The notes under the pieces were generated by a model, which ran no database searches, was not told where the DNA came from, and saw only the letters and a program-made list of their open reading frames with translations. A program made the translations under genes and the position numbers. From Chytridium lagenaria (lineage: Eukaryota; Chytridiomycota; Chytridiomycetes; Chytridiales; Chytridiaceae): a DNA stretch of 64,000 nt. The first letter of the stretch is position 1, and every line of letters starts with the position of its first letter. Location of the stretch: assembly GCA_025449115.1 (NCBI GenBank), contig JAHLKC010000002.1:1-64000 (forward strand), read 5' to 3'. Positions 44,254-55,668 of this stretch are shown here, in pieces.

Positions 44254-45540
44254 TTTTTTTTTTTATTCATGGATTTACGCACAACGCAACCTGCATCAAA
44301 GAACGACGCGTGAAAAAACAACTAACACGAAACTACATGCTGATAACCACAGAAGTTTCCTAGTAATTAGGCTCGATACCTTTCCTATGTCCCAATTCAA
44401 TGCCCGCTCTTTCCTTTTTCATCATCTACACCTCTTTCTCCATCTTGACCCAAACCAGAACGAACGTTTATCGCATATTCCTATCCGTCTCATCGGCAAA
44501 CAAGGTAAATTTGAACTATATATCCGACAACATCTTTCAGATATGCATCGGCGAGAATCTGTACATCATGGCACTATTAAGACATCTCATGCATCGTCAA
44601 AAACATGCTTTGATTGATGAACCTCTTTAGCTTTTACAAAAACCTGTCCATTCACACGGGCGAGAACAACGGAAGAGCGCTGCCTTGTGACGAATGTCGC
44701 GAAAGGGTTTCATGAGACGGTATCAAAAGGACTTCGAAGGCAGCTAATTTCAACTGGAGCACAACACAGATCGATTCTCAAGCATGAGCTTCACTTGATC
44801 GGACCATGACCCCAAGAAGTTCTAGATCTTATAGCACATGCGGCGAGACAAGACGGCCAGATTGGTGAATGCTCAACGTCCTGCAGTTTGACCAAATGCT
44901 CGTCCTCACGAAATCCAGCGTCTACACTTCTTGTGTGATTGACATAACGCTATAGTAGAAGACTGATGCATTGGCGGTGTCGTATATTCTCCGTTATGAG
45001 ATGATGAAAGATAATAGTGTGGTGTATGGCCAGCGGGATCCAGTATGGTAACTGTGACGATACGAAGATGGTTTGGCCAAATTTCCTGATGAACGACAAT
45101 CACCACTGAACACATCATTGGACCCATCATCATACCTTGGAAGTGGACAGAAACGATGACTTCTTCTGATGACGACTTTGCTGTCCGACGTCATCGTCAT
45201 CACTACTCAAGCGTCCGTCCAGTTCCCATGCCAATGAATGCACCTCTCAGCCAACAGGCATAAGCGGGTCAGGTCAATGCAAGAACCCCCGTTGGCCCCT
45301 GCAAAATCCACAACCACCACGGCGAACACACAGAGAACTCTCAAGAAGTATCTAGATTTGAAGATGAAGACCCAAATTTGGTTTGCAGTCTTCAAGACGT
45401 TTTTAACTTCAACAGAATCACCAAGGAGACTCGATATTACTTCCCCAAGCTCCGTCATTACTTTTTCAACAGCAAGCAAAACTTAACGCATCTTTCTCAT
45501 CTTCATTCGCATCAACATCATCATCATCATCATCATCACT
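44254..45540. other. Region without a firmly supported gene
   Basis: Frames such as LIGKQGKFELYIRQHLSDMH (plus, ~44490-44550) and KVMTELGEVISSLLGDSVEV (minus, ~45400-45470) look protein-like but cannot be joined to anything. All three plus frames are open around 45380-45480. An upstream part of the nuclease gene may lie here. Confidence 0.35.
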
Positions 45541-48239
45541 AGCACCATCATCATCATCACTTTCGAACTCCCTGCCCTCAATATATCCAAGCCAAGTGAT
45601 ATCATCCGAAGAACGTCACTGTCCATCTGCTGTCTCAACCTCACCAGTTTCGATCTTCCCGTAAGCGTCCTTTTTTCAATTTCAACCGTTTTCGAAACTG
45701 AACTCTATCTTTCTGATTTCCAGGCCTCAGAATCCACGTCAACCGCTGCCTCGATGACCCCACACCCGCCTCCCTGTTCGACGCTCCACATCCTCTTCAA
45801 ACTCAAAGACGAAATCAGATCGCAACATGGGCGACCATTCTATCAGGACGTCCTGCTTCGACGCCTCAACGTGGGTCGATGGGGACGTCGTTAAAAGCAA
45901 GGAAGTCTGCAGCCCCATCGTTATCGACTTGTTCGGATGTTCGGGACGAGAATTGTGGCGAAGGCATCCAGTCGGGTTGCGTCCGTGAACCCTGGGGTGC
46001 GGAAGGATGCTTGGGATGTTGGGAAAGGAGATAAGTTTGTGGGCGGAGTGAAGCGTTCATGGAAAGTATTAAGGATGATACAATGCCGAATAATAGGGAA
46101 GATGATATCGGCGACGCGCTGGATAGTGGCTTGCAAAGCACGGAGAAGTCGTGCCAGCAAGACGTAGTGATGGAGACGAAAAATGACATCGACCAAGGAA
46201 ATGAAATAGAAACAGAGCATGGGTTAATTGAGGTGCATTATTCGGCAAGTAATCCTCCAGCACTTCCTCAGGATGACTCTTTCGCTTATGACTTCATGCG
46301 ATTGACCCGAACGACATTGAGAACGAGCCCGGCATCGACCAAGTTTCAGAAAACGATGATCCAGACGTGACCGCGGATGACGTTTTTGAAAACGCGGAAG
46401 ATTTCGGAGAAGATCATAACCCTTTACCCGCAAATGATGAACCCAATATGACTCCAGCTGACAACGATGATGACGATGAGTTTGCCAACATTAACTTTCC
46501 TCTTTTGACGCAAGACTCAAAAGTTTGGCCAAGTTTATAATAGGGGGTGGTGCAGAGGCGGTTGTGGCGGTACGCGGGAAGGGGAAGGGGAAAGGAAAGG
46601 CAGTCAAGAAGAGGGGTGGGAGAGGTACAGGAGATGGGGCAATAGTGGCACCGAGGCCGAAAAAGGCTTGCCCTTGGTACAAATGGATTCCTGGGACAAA
46701 GTACACGATGGACGCGTTCATGTTTGGAAAGGTTGAGGGATGCGAAGCGTATTTTTTAAGGTATGTTAATACTTAACCTTTAAAAATCTAAAAAAAAAAT
46801 TATTACTTCGTAAGTCACTTTCACTCGGATCATTATGGTATGTTTTTAGAAGATCCTTTGCATTGATGTTAAATGGACTAGTTCCCTTTTAACTTAAAAT
46901 TGATATAGGTGGGCTCGGTGCAAAGTTTGACCATGGTCCTATTTATTGCTCGCAGGTTACGGCTAATCTTGTGGCTCACCAGCTACGCGTAAAGCCGGAA
47001 TTCATAAATCCTCTACCTATGGAAACGAGAATTGACATTGGCGGTGTAGGTGTTACTCTTATTGACGCCAATCAGTTGAGTTTTCCCTTTGTAGTCACTG
47101 TTAGTCTTTTCGTGTAGAGTATTGATTAAGTTTTAGCTGCCCTGGCGCCGCTATATTTGTGTTTGACGTTCCTAATGAAGGTCAATCCCCTTCTTCGACT
47201 CTCCACCTCCACACAGGAGATTTCCGCGCTGACGCCGTCATCCATCTCCGCCATCCCCTGATCGCCTCCATTCCCGCGTTTTTCCACACTGTTTCTCGAC
47301 ACAACCTACTGTAACCCCTCTTTTACCTTTCCCCCACAATCTGAGGTCATTTCTGCGATATGTCAGCTTGCAAGAGGGGTGTGCGTGCAGGGCCGGAGTG
47401 TAGAGGATATTGTGTCGGGGTGCTGGGATGTTGAGGGGGCAAAGTGGAATGAGGGGAAGGGTGTGAATGGGGGGCATATTGCGGCTGCTGCGTTGATGAG
47501 AAATTGGATTGGAAAGGGGAAGAATGAGGAAGGGGTTGTGGGGGCTGCAAAGACGGTTGTGCAGAGCTTTGTAGATAGGTTTAGGAAGAAGAAGGGGACT
47601 TTAGTTGTCGTAGGAACATATTTAATTGGGAAAGAGAAGGTTTTCAAAGGTTGGTTTTTTTTTTTTTCAATTTTATTCTGGTATCTTTTGTTGCTTCAGT
47701 AAATATGCTAAACCTTATAATTCAGCCATCGCGCAGTGCCTTAACACAAAAGTATTTGCCGACGCAAGCAAGCGACGCATTTTAAAACTTTTACAAGACC
47801 CGGAGTTGGACGCTCTTATAACTTCAAATCCACAGGAAGCCGGTGTTTATGTTATTGGTCTCGGCAAGATTAATCGAGAAGTAAGCGCACCAGTCCTCGA
47901 CCATTTCCTTCTTACTCTTTATTCCCACAGTCCCTCACAGAAGTCCTCCAAGGCGCACAAGACCGTTTTGACAAGATCATAGGAATTCGACCCACCGGCT
48001 GGACGTATCGAGCACCCAAGACAGGGAACAAGGCGTTCAAGGTCACGTCTTTGAAACCCAATGCAGTGTCATCCCAGATTTGTGTTGTGGGTGTACCGTA
48101 TTCTGAACATAGTAGTTATGAGGAGTTGAAGATGTTTGTGACGGGTGTGGGGGTGGATAAGGTTATACCGACTGTGAATGTGGCAAAGCATGAGGAAATG
48201 GGGAAGTTGTTTGGGAGGTGGAAGAATGGGGAGGAGTAA
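45541..48239 (+). CDS. PSO2: Pso2/Snm1-type DNA interstrand crosslink repair nuclease
   Basis: The metallo-beta-lactamase/beta-CASP core is clear: KKACPWYKWIPGTKYTMDAF, MFGKVEGCEAYFL, then SHFHSDHYGG (HxHxDH metal site), PIYCSQVTANLVAHQLRV, VTLIDANHCPGAAIFVFDVP and LHTGDFRADAVI. The C-terminal DRMBL region has GTLVVVGTYLIGKEKVF, TKVFADASKRRILKLL and VVGVPYSEHSSYEELKMFV, and ends GRWKNGEE-stop at 48239. Fixed exon edges are 46760, 46815-46837, 46909-47074, 47137-47649, 47727-47880 and 47931-48239. The family opens DNA crosslinks with 5' exonuclease activity in the nucleus. The N-terminal third is acidic and Ser-rich (TADDVFENAEDFGEDHNPLP) and frame-broken; the true start is not determined. Confidence 0.85.
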
Positions 48240-48889
48240 AGCCTTTTTCTCGGTTACTTTATTTTTATCAAACCAGTTTTTTTTGTCACATACATATACA
48301 TAGCTTTAGGACCATTTTACATGTCGGAAACTACTTTATATTTATATCATGTTATTGGGTGGCCTGATCCCATTCTCATAGTTTGTTGAAAACCCGTAGC
48401 GTTTGCTAAAAAAACACACTCCGGGCCCAAATCCAGCTTTCACTCTCCCGCGGATTCTCTTTCGGTATGAGAAAAAAAAAAAAAAAAGCAAGATGTTAAG
48501 AGTCACATTCCAAAATTGTGTATGCGTTTCCAGGCCTTTTTGAAAACGACTTGTCTAAGCCGGGTTGAAATAACCGAATGGTATAGAAACGCCCCGCCCT
48601 TTACCTTTGCTGGTGAACCGCTCGCTCTCCACATCACCGAACCCTTAAAAAACTGCAGAACCAAATCCAAAAACGTCGTCATTTCCAAAAACCAGAACTA
48701 TGAGGCCACACAAAAACTCTATTAATCAACCACAACAAGAAAGCGTAAAGAAAACGGTTAATGAGGCTATAAAAAAAACGGACTGAAAACGTGCAAATTG
48801 AACACGTTGTAGATTGACATGAAAGAAGATAGAGGAAAGAGAGGAGGGCCGTCTTTTTGTCGTTGTTTTGGTTTGTTTTTTGGTTTCGT
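48240..48889. other. Convergent intergenic region
   Basis: It lies between the nuclease (plus) and the reductase (minus). It contains a 17-A run near 48471-48487. No gene is seen. Confidence 0.5.
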
Positions 48890-51243
48890 TTAAAACTTGA
48901 AACTCTCGGCATGGAAATGGAATAACCCTTCTTGACTTGACATTCGCATGGCAACGTCACGAGTGGCGGCGACAAGGGAATCAGGTCCACAAGCTTGAGA
49001 GAAAGGTCAGGATATAAAGCCAATTCACACAAAGGAATAAACGAACGAGATCGACAATCATTATGATAACTAACCTACTACGCCCACATCTCCACCCCAT
49101 CCACTCCTCCTCGCCGCATCCCTTCTTCGTCTCAACATCCCCTCCATCTCCTCCTCACTAACCCTCCCCCTCATAACCCTCAACCTCCCCGCCCCCTCCC
49201 TCAACCCCCACTCCAAAACCCTCCCCGCTTTCTCCTCATCCTCCATCATTCCCTCCTCCTCCACCTCCTTCCCAACCCCTCCCCCAAATTTCGCCTGAAA
49301 AGCCTCACTCCCCCCCGTAACACACACCAAAACCTCAACTCCAGCAACCCTCGCAAACACAACAAGATCCTCCATACAAAACACCACATCAGTGCTTTTC
49401 ACAACCCACACAAGTCCCACATCTATCTTGGTCGATGACAAGAACTGCAGACTAACCGCATCACCAACATAACCCAACACACCCGTCAACCCAACACCCC
49501 CTGCAACACAAACCATCCCCGCAAACTCTTTCGGTGAAACGCTACTCCGTCCATACGCTCCCTCGAGTCTGATTCTCGGCATCGCCGTAAACGTGATATC
49601 ACTCACAAGCCCATCAAGCGTCACATCAGAGTAAACGGTCGTAGTATCCTCCCCCCCAACATCCGAGTATTTCGTTGCAATCGCAACCTCATCATCACGG
49701 CCTCCTAATACTTGATGGAAACGTTGGGTAAATGGACCACACGATTTGACAATAAGAAGGATCCCAGAGTTTCCAAGACTCAGTTCATTGAGTTTTGCGT
49801 CGACAAAGGTCTCGCCATTGTAATCGGGATGTGTAGAAAAAAGGCTCGAGTCACGAATCGCAGCATGGAATGCCGCAACAGACTTTTCCGGCATTTCGGG
49901 TGCATTCGCCACCGAAAACGGATGCCACAACGTCCCTAAACTCGGCACATTCAAAAAAACATATTGCCCCGTCGTAAACTTTTTCGCCGTATCCAACCAC
50001 ACCTTAACCCCGCCGACCATCGGGACCGCGCGCCGAATTTGCGCCGGTTGACGAGCATTATGATACCGAATGATACGATCGACGGCGTAGAGGAGGAGAG
50101 GGATGATTGTGAATTCGATAGTGTGTTTGGTGTGGAGGACGAGGAGGAAGAGGGAGATTGGGACGAGGAGGATGTGGGAGATGTAGAAGAGGGAGTAGAG
50201 ACGACGACGGAGGGTTGGGAGGGAGAGCGTGAAGATGAGGATTACGAGGAGAGTGGAGAGAAATCCGGGGAAGACGTGGGCGCGCGTGACGTGTTTGTAA
50301 AGTGACCCTAAGAAATAAGAAGAAGAAGAGGGCGGGTCAATATATGATTATAAAAAGCATTAATTCACCTTTGTTCAACCACTTCAACCAAAACAATCCC
50401 CCATGCATTGCCACAAACCCAACTCCACTGACCCCAATCCACCGATGCCACACAAGTCCCTTCTCATATCCGACTCCAAACCCCACGCGAAGCACTGAGT
50501 TCCGTATTCCAAGGCCCACACTGACCGCCATACACGCCAGCCCCAAAAACCCGATGCGCTTGTAATGCGTGTCAACGTCGAGAGGAATGCCGAGGGTGAA
50601 GAGAAGAAGAACGAGTTGGAGAAGGAGGAGGGAGAGGAGGGAGGTGAGGGTTGGTGGAACGTATGGGTGAAGAGGGGACGGGATGTGCGGGTGAAGGGAG
50701 AGGAGGGAGAGACGGTGAAGGTGGACTAAAAGTGGCGGGTGCTGCTGCGTAGTGGGAGTGGGGAGGGGGAGGTCGGTGTCGAGCTCGAGGTCTTCGTATA
50801 CGGAGGTGCCGATTTCTTTTTCGGGGACTAGAAAGAAAAATATCTTCAAGTCAGAATGTAATGCCAGTTTACAATATGCAAAAGGGTTGAAAAGTGGGTG
50901 TTCGACGCAGTAAATGTAGATATATCCCTTTCAGCACATTTTGGATATCTGCTCCACTACGCGGATGAAATCGCTCCAAATTATGAAGCCTTTTAAAAGT
51001 AATAGCTCTATATAATCTCAACCCAACGAAAACGATATTCTCACCTTCTCCATCATCTTCATCCTCATCTTCCTTCACCCTTTCCCTCCCTTGCACTCTC
51101 TTCTCGCCTGCATTGACCTTACTCCAAGTCCTAGCAGCCCATAACCGTCCAGTAAATGGGATAACACCTGCAACACCGACAACCACGGCAACAAGAAGCA
51201 ACGCAAGGACTATTCCTACAATGCGCCCACGAGCGTTTGGCAT
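48890..51243 (-). CDS. Fre-type ferric/cupric reductase (bis-heme flavocytochrome)
   Basis: Exons on the minus strand are 51243-51045, 50827-50369, 50307-49075 and 48993-48890, in frame throughout. An N-terminal membrane segment (IVGIVLALLLVAVVVGVAGV) precedes the ferric-reductase domain. Two His pairs, each 13 residues apart, give the bis-heme signature: HRWIGVSGVGFVAMH and HILLVPISLFLLVLH. The FAD site is LWHPFSVANAPE, the NAD(P)H site VAGGVGLTGVLGYV, and the C-terminus has ACGPDSLVAATRDVA and FHFHAESFKF-stop, as in NOX/FRE proteins. Such enzymes pass electrons from NADPH across the plasma membrane to reduce Fe(III) or Cu(II). Exon 4 joins by a GTTAGT donor and restores the CGP motif. The gene sits directly downstream of the Ctr copper transporter on the same strand. 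Confidence 0.9.
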
Positions 51244-51768
51244 GATGAAGGGGATGGAAGTGACATGTTGAAGAGTTGTGTTGGTTAGCGTGGTGTGAGA
51301 CTTCTGAAGTGCTGGACGGTGGTGGTGGTGAGCAACCATTTACTGGAGTGAAGTGGAGGGATGAGAGGTTTAAGAATAGGAAATTGATGAGGTTATTGTG
51401 ATTGAGCGGGTGTGAGTTGGAGTATCCCGCCGATGACCTCCTTCCTTCCTTCCAGTCAGTATATGATGAGGGATGATGAATGATGGGAGGGTTGAAAAGG
51501 TAATTTTTCACACCAAGAATCTTGTGTAACTATACTGGTGCAACCTCAGGAATGATGTAGGAAGCCCATGATTCAACCAGACAAAGGTATATACCTACAG
51601 TCCTAAACACGAAAAAAGGTCAAGAAATAGTAAACAGACAACACACATGTAAATATCATTTAGAGAATATAGAAAATGTTATCACAAAAAACAAACCATG
51701 AAAACATAATCCTCTTTTTTTATTACTGATTCACATACAACAATCACCTTCTCCACCCGCCTTTCCCC
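51244..51768. other. Spacer between copper transporter and reductase (probable reductase promoter)
   Basis: 525 bp upstream of the reductase ATG. It holds the 3' UTR of the copper transporter gene and the reductase promoter. I saw no certain copper- or iron-response element. Confidence 0.4.
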
Positions 51769-53439
51769 TCACATCCCTGCCAAAGAAACATTCCCAAAGA
51801 ACACTCCAACAAGCGCCGCAACAATCAACCCAACATTAAACTGCATTACAACAAGCATGAGCAGATATGCCAGCATTACCTCAACCGTCCTCAAAAGCGC
51901 GCGAAGCACGTAATGAAGCTCAGCGTCACTGTCGAAACGGTATGGAGAGAACCAGGCGCTTGTATGAGCGGCGAGACGCGAGGTTGAAGGTGGAGAGGAA
52001 GGAGTTGCAATGGCTGACGTCGGAGTAGGCTTTGTAGCAGTACTAGTGGTGGTGTTGTTGCAACAGGCAGAGGTGGTGGCAGATGAGGAGGAAGCAGAAT
52101 CATCCACAACAACAACAGCATCATTAAGTTCACCATCAGCCTTAGTTGCAGTCTTTTGAGAAGCCTCCGCCCGCAATCCTCGTCTTGGCAGCCTCTGCCG
52201 CTCGTTTCCTGATCTTCTTGACAAGCTTACACCTTTCCCGATACCCCATCTCCATCCTCTTCCTTACATTTTCCACACACATCATCGCAATAGCCAACAA
52301 AGCCGTCATGATGCAGGCACCCGTGTACTGTGCCAGGTTGCGTGGGACAAAGGATTCAAAGAGAACGTAGTCTTCGAAACCGGGTGTGAAGGTACATACG
52401 CATGATGGGAGCGAGGAGTATTTGGTCGCCTGCATCTGGAGTGGATCCAATCGGGGACAGAGAACTGGGGGGTTACCACCCCTTGCAGAGGGTGCGGAGA
52501 CCAGGGGTGGGTAGAGACAATAGGATCTTCGCATGCGGATTTTTGAAGTGAGCAGCTAGACATGGACGGCATAATCTATTTTATCAAGGAAAAGAATGTT
52601 TGTTACTTGGGAAAAGGTCTTATGAAAGCATAGTCGAGGATAGTGTTCTTACCAGACATAAACCGCCATACACGGACAACAAATCACAGTTAGGCACAGA
52701 CGTGGCCGTAAAAGTTGCTGAAAATGTGCATTTATCACAATCAGACATTCTCATGATACGGCACATTGACGTGATTTGGGTGTAGGCTGTTTGTGAAGAA
52801 AACAAACTTGGAATGGCAGCTGGGCATGATGCTGCTGACGAGGATGATGGGACAGAAGATGAGGTTGGCAAGGAAGTTGATGACGCCGTGGTGGTAGGAG
52901 AAAAGGCTGTTGTAGGTGCGAGCGTGGGCACGAGTGTCGATGCTATTAATAATGCGATTAGAAATGTATACGTATGCAGATAACTGGGGCGTAGTGTGAA
53001 AATATATAAAAGTATATACGGAAGTGGGAGTAAAAGCGCTGCCATCAATATCGGCGTAAAGTAGGTGAATAGGTCTCAGGCTTAAAATGCTCGCTCTGCT
53101 ACGCAAAGCTTGGTCTAAGTTGGACCTATTCCGCCGGAAAAACTCACCTCCAAAACAAATATTGCTAGAACAAACTCCCAGAGCCTTCACAGCCTCCATC
53201 TCCGCATCATACCGACACAAAGTAGCAACCAAAGCACTTTCGAGACATTGAGGGTCTGTGGATCCCGAAGAAATGCATTGAAGCCTCATGGCACAAGCAA
53301 TGATGGAACGGTCAGCATGAGCGACGGTGGAGACGCAAAGTTGGGTGAGAACGGATGACTGTTGGGCGAGTGAAAACGGGGAAGAGATGAGGATAAGGAG
53401 GGTGATGGAGAGGATGGGTAGGATGGTCAGGGATGGCAT
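51769..53439 (-). CDS. Ctr-family copper transporter with a long secreted cysteine-rich ectodomain
   Basis: Exons on the minus strand are 53439-53148, 52942-52653 and 52575 downward, joining in frame. A signal peptide (ILPILSITLLILISSPFSLA) leads a cysteine-rich domain: VLTQLCVSTVAHADRSI, IACAMRLQCISSG, LVATLCRYDAEMEAVKALGV and CSSNICFG. A Ser/Thr/Pro linker follows, then ITSMCRIMRMSDCDKCTF, NCDLLSVYGGLCL and IMPSMSSCSLQKSACED. The Ctr core is VLFESFVPRNLAQYTGACIM (TM1), then MLAYLLMLVVMQFNVGLIVA with MxxxM (TM2), and ALVGVFFGNVSLAGM with GxxxG (TM3). Ctr trimers import Cu(I). Two single-base shifts are needed, near 52515 (before the core) and near 52185 (in the cytosolic loop). The Met/Cys clusters outside would fit copper capture. 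Confidence 0.75.
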
Positions 53440-54006
53440 GGTGAATGATGAGTGATGGATTTGGAGAGTATAGTTTCCGGAGATTGTGGAGGTGCGAGGG
53501 AAAGTCGGCAATGCGTGGAGGTCTTTTTCTTTAGCAAATATCAGCGACGAGGTATCAAGACTAAGAACAGTTTAGAGAGGGGAATGGTACAGAAGAAAAA
53601 AACGACGAGGGATGAGGCAAGCAAAATGCCTAAACCAATTTCTGTTCAAATGAGCCAATGAAAAAAAACAACGCATGTCACACTAGTATCATCCAATCGC
53701 AATTCTTTCTCAACTCAGTCTGTGATCGTAGATTTCACGTGACTTCCGCCCAATCGTTATCCTATCGATTTGTCACGAGATTTCCGCTTCCATTGATACA
53801 TACAACACAGGAAAAGAAAAGTCAAAATACCTCTCTGTAGAGGTGTTAGGGACTTAGGGTTAAGCAGGACGGGGTAAAATGAAAAGCTGTAAACATGCTC
53901 GAAGACTGTCACATTTATACAATGAGGTGTATTCTCAAATTATCTTTTCGCTTAACATGGCTGTTAAATTACAATTCAACGTGGTGTAAAATAGCATCTC
54001 AAAGAA
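53440..54006. other. Intergenic region
   Basis: Probable promoter of the copper transporter (minus) on its left side and 3' flank of the acyltransferase on its right side. No gene is seen. Confidence 0.45.
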
Positions 54007-55668
54007 TCAAGCAATCTCAACAGCTTCTCCACATAGAGCTAAACCCAGCCGTGTCGCAATCTCCTTTATCATGTTCTCATCAAGAGAACCGTCCACCCAT
54101 GAAAATATAAATCTCATCACACCTCCCACAGTGACATTGCTCCACTGAACCTGCCCTGACGAAGACATAGCCCTCGCTGTGCTAGTAAGCCAGACCTCTT
54201 TCACCCACGCATCTTTTCCTTCCGCATCTTCCATCCCCATTCTTCCTAAATTTGACATTGTAAATGCCATAAATGGAGGATGCTCATCCACAACTGAGTC
54301 GCCGTCGGTCGCGTTGGGGTTTTCGGAACCGGGCTCGTTAGGAAACGACATGGCTTTCAGCGCTCCAGGGTCTGGGTGAGACTGTCTGTCGTCAGAAAGA
54401 AGCATACCGTAACGCCATGCGTATCCAATGCGTGGGGTTGTGGCCTGCCTAAGCGTGTTCGTTAGCAGAGGCGCGTTTTTGTCGGATGCCTTGAAAATGT
54501 CGGCAGGCGTTGACCCTAGGGGGACAACGAGAGTTGAGGGGATGGCGGCGAGCATAACAGTGTTAAATGAGCCGCCAATATGAGGGGCAATGCCAAGGGC
54601 CGGTCGCGCATCTACCGCGAGACCTGAGAGAAGAGGAACGTAATTCTGAGGTGGGGTTCGAATCAGCTGAGTAGTTGAAGTTGGTTCTGACGATGTAGAG
54701 TGATGAATTGAAGAGGCCGTGGGAAAGATACCGCCTAGCCAAGATAACAGCGACCATCCAGTTCCTTCACGTGTGTGCTGGGGAGATTTTGAATCAGTGA
54801 GCGGTGCGATTGCAACGGCGGCAGAGGAGAGCAAAAGTCCCGTGACAGAGGCTCCTAAGTGCTTGGCTCGAGTAACGACTGCGCTGGTCTGAGACGCTGT
54901 CAAAGCCATTCTCAATACGCGAGTTCCAGGAATGGGTCTTGACGATTCAGAAGTAACAGGAGATAAAGGCTTGACCACTCGCGGCTTTTTGAGCCAAATC
55001 CAAAAGAATGTCCCAGCAATGTGCGATACAAACGCAAACATTGAGAGCCATGATTTTCGCGTTGCCTCTGGCACCATGTCCTTCACAATGCCGTCTGAAA
55101 GAGTCTGAGGACGAAAGCTGACGGTGTTCGGCTTGAACATATCGTTGACATGGGATAGCAGCATTCTTGATCGCATTAGCTTTGCCCAGTCCTTTATCAC
55201 CTCCATCCCTCCTCTCCCATCCATTGCCACATGGGAGAAAGTGAATGCCAGCTGCACCGTCCCAGGATCAGCTTGTGACGGCTTGAGGACAGCGACTCTC
55301 ATGAGCGGCCCAACGTCGATCGGAATTGGGCGAGATAGTTCAAGCTCAAGCATCAAGTTGAGCGAACGGTCTGTATCCTCATCGACCCTGATGGGTATCG
55401 GAAGGCCCGCATCCTCAAAGTGGAGCTTGAACCTTTCCTGTCCCGGCTTGGATGAGGTATCAGGCAGCGATGTGACTCTGCTGCGCAGTGTTGGGTAGAC
55501 AGCTGCGACATTGACGAGAGAATCCTTGAGGATCGGAAGGAACGCAGGGAATGAAACGTTCGACGATTCGAGGTTGATGGTAAGAGCCAAAGTGAAGTTG
55601 GTGAACTCGTTGGGAGTGAGAAGATAAGAGGCCTCCTTGGCATTAAATGGGCGTCGCTCGAGTGTCAT
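54007..55668 (-). CDS. Condensation/alcohol-acetyltransferase-like acyltransferase
   Basis: One intact 553-residue frame runs from ATG 55668 to TGA 54007, with no intron and no frame break. The N-terminus LERRPFNAKEASYLL then NEFTNFTLALTINLES, and the motif FTFSHVAMDGRGGMEVIKDW (HxxxDG active site, around residue 150), place it in the CoA-dependent acyltransferase fold. That fold is shared by NRPS condensation domains, alcohol O-acetyltransferases and PapA5-type enzymes. A hydrophobic stretch (SMFAFVSHIAGTFFWIWL, around residues 205-230) could be a membrane anchor. The C-terminal part includes FMAFTMSNLGRMGM and GQVQWSNVTVGGVMRFIFSW. The acyl donor and acceptor are unknown. Confidence 0.75.
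   Translation of the reverse strand: MTLERRPFNAKEASYLLTPNEFTNFTLALTINLESSNVSFPAFLPILKDSLVNVAAVYPTLRSRVTSLPDTSSKPGQERFKLHFEDAGLPIPIRVDEDTDRSLNLMLELELSRPIPIDVGPLMRVAVLKPSQADPGTVQLAFTFSHVAMDGRGGMEVIKDWAKLMRSRMLLSHVNDMFKPNTVSFRPQTLSDGIVKDMVPEATRKSWLSMFAFVSHIAGTFFWIWLKKPRVVKPLSPVTSESSRPIPGTRVLRMALTASQTSAVVTRAKHLGASVTGLLLSSAAVAIAPLTDSKSPQHTREGTGWSLLSWLGGIFPTASSIHHSTSSEPTSTTQLIRTPPQNYVPLLSGLAVDARPALGIAPHIGGSFNTVMLAAIPSTLVVPLGSTPADIFKASDKNAPLLTNTLRQATTPRIGYAWRYGMLLSDDRQSHPDPGALKAMSFPNEPGSENPNATDGDSVVDEHPPFMAFTMSNLGRMGMEDAEGKDAWVKEVWLTSTARAMSSSGQVQWSNVTVGGVMRFIFSWVDGSLDENMIKEIATRLGLALCGEAVEIA

Noticed and set aside
49964..50305. Acidic plus-strand frame opposite the reductase
   Set aside because: It is the complement of a well-conserved exon (heme-binding helices) and shows only low-complexity Glu/Asp bias.
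50369..51243. The reductase N-terminus as a separate gene
   Set aside because: The exon joins at 51045/50827 and 50369/50307 preserve frame and place both heme His pairs in one protein.
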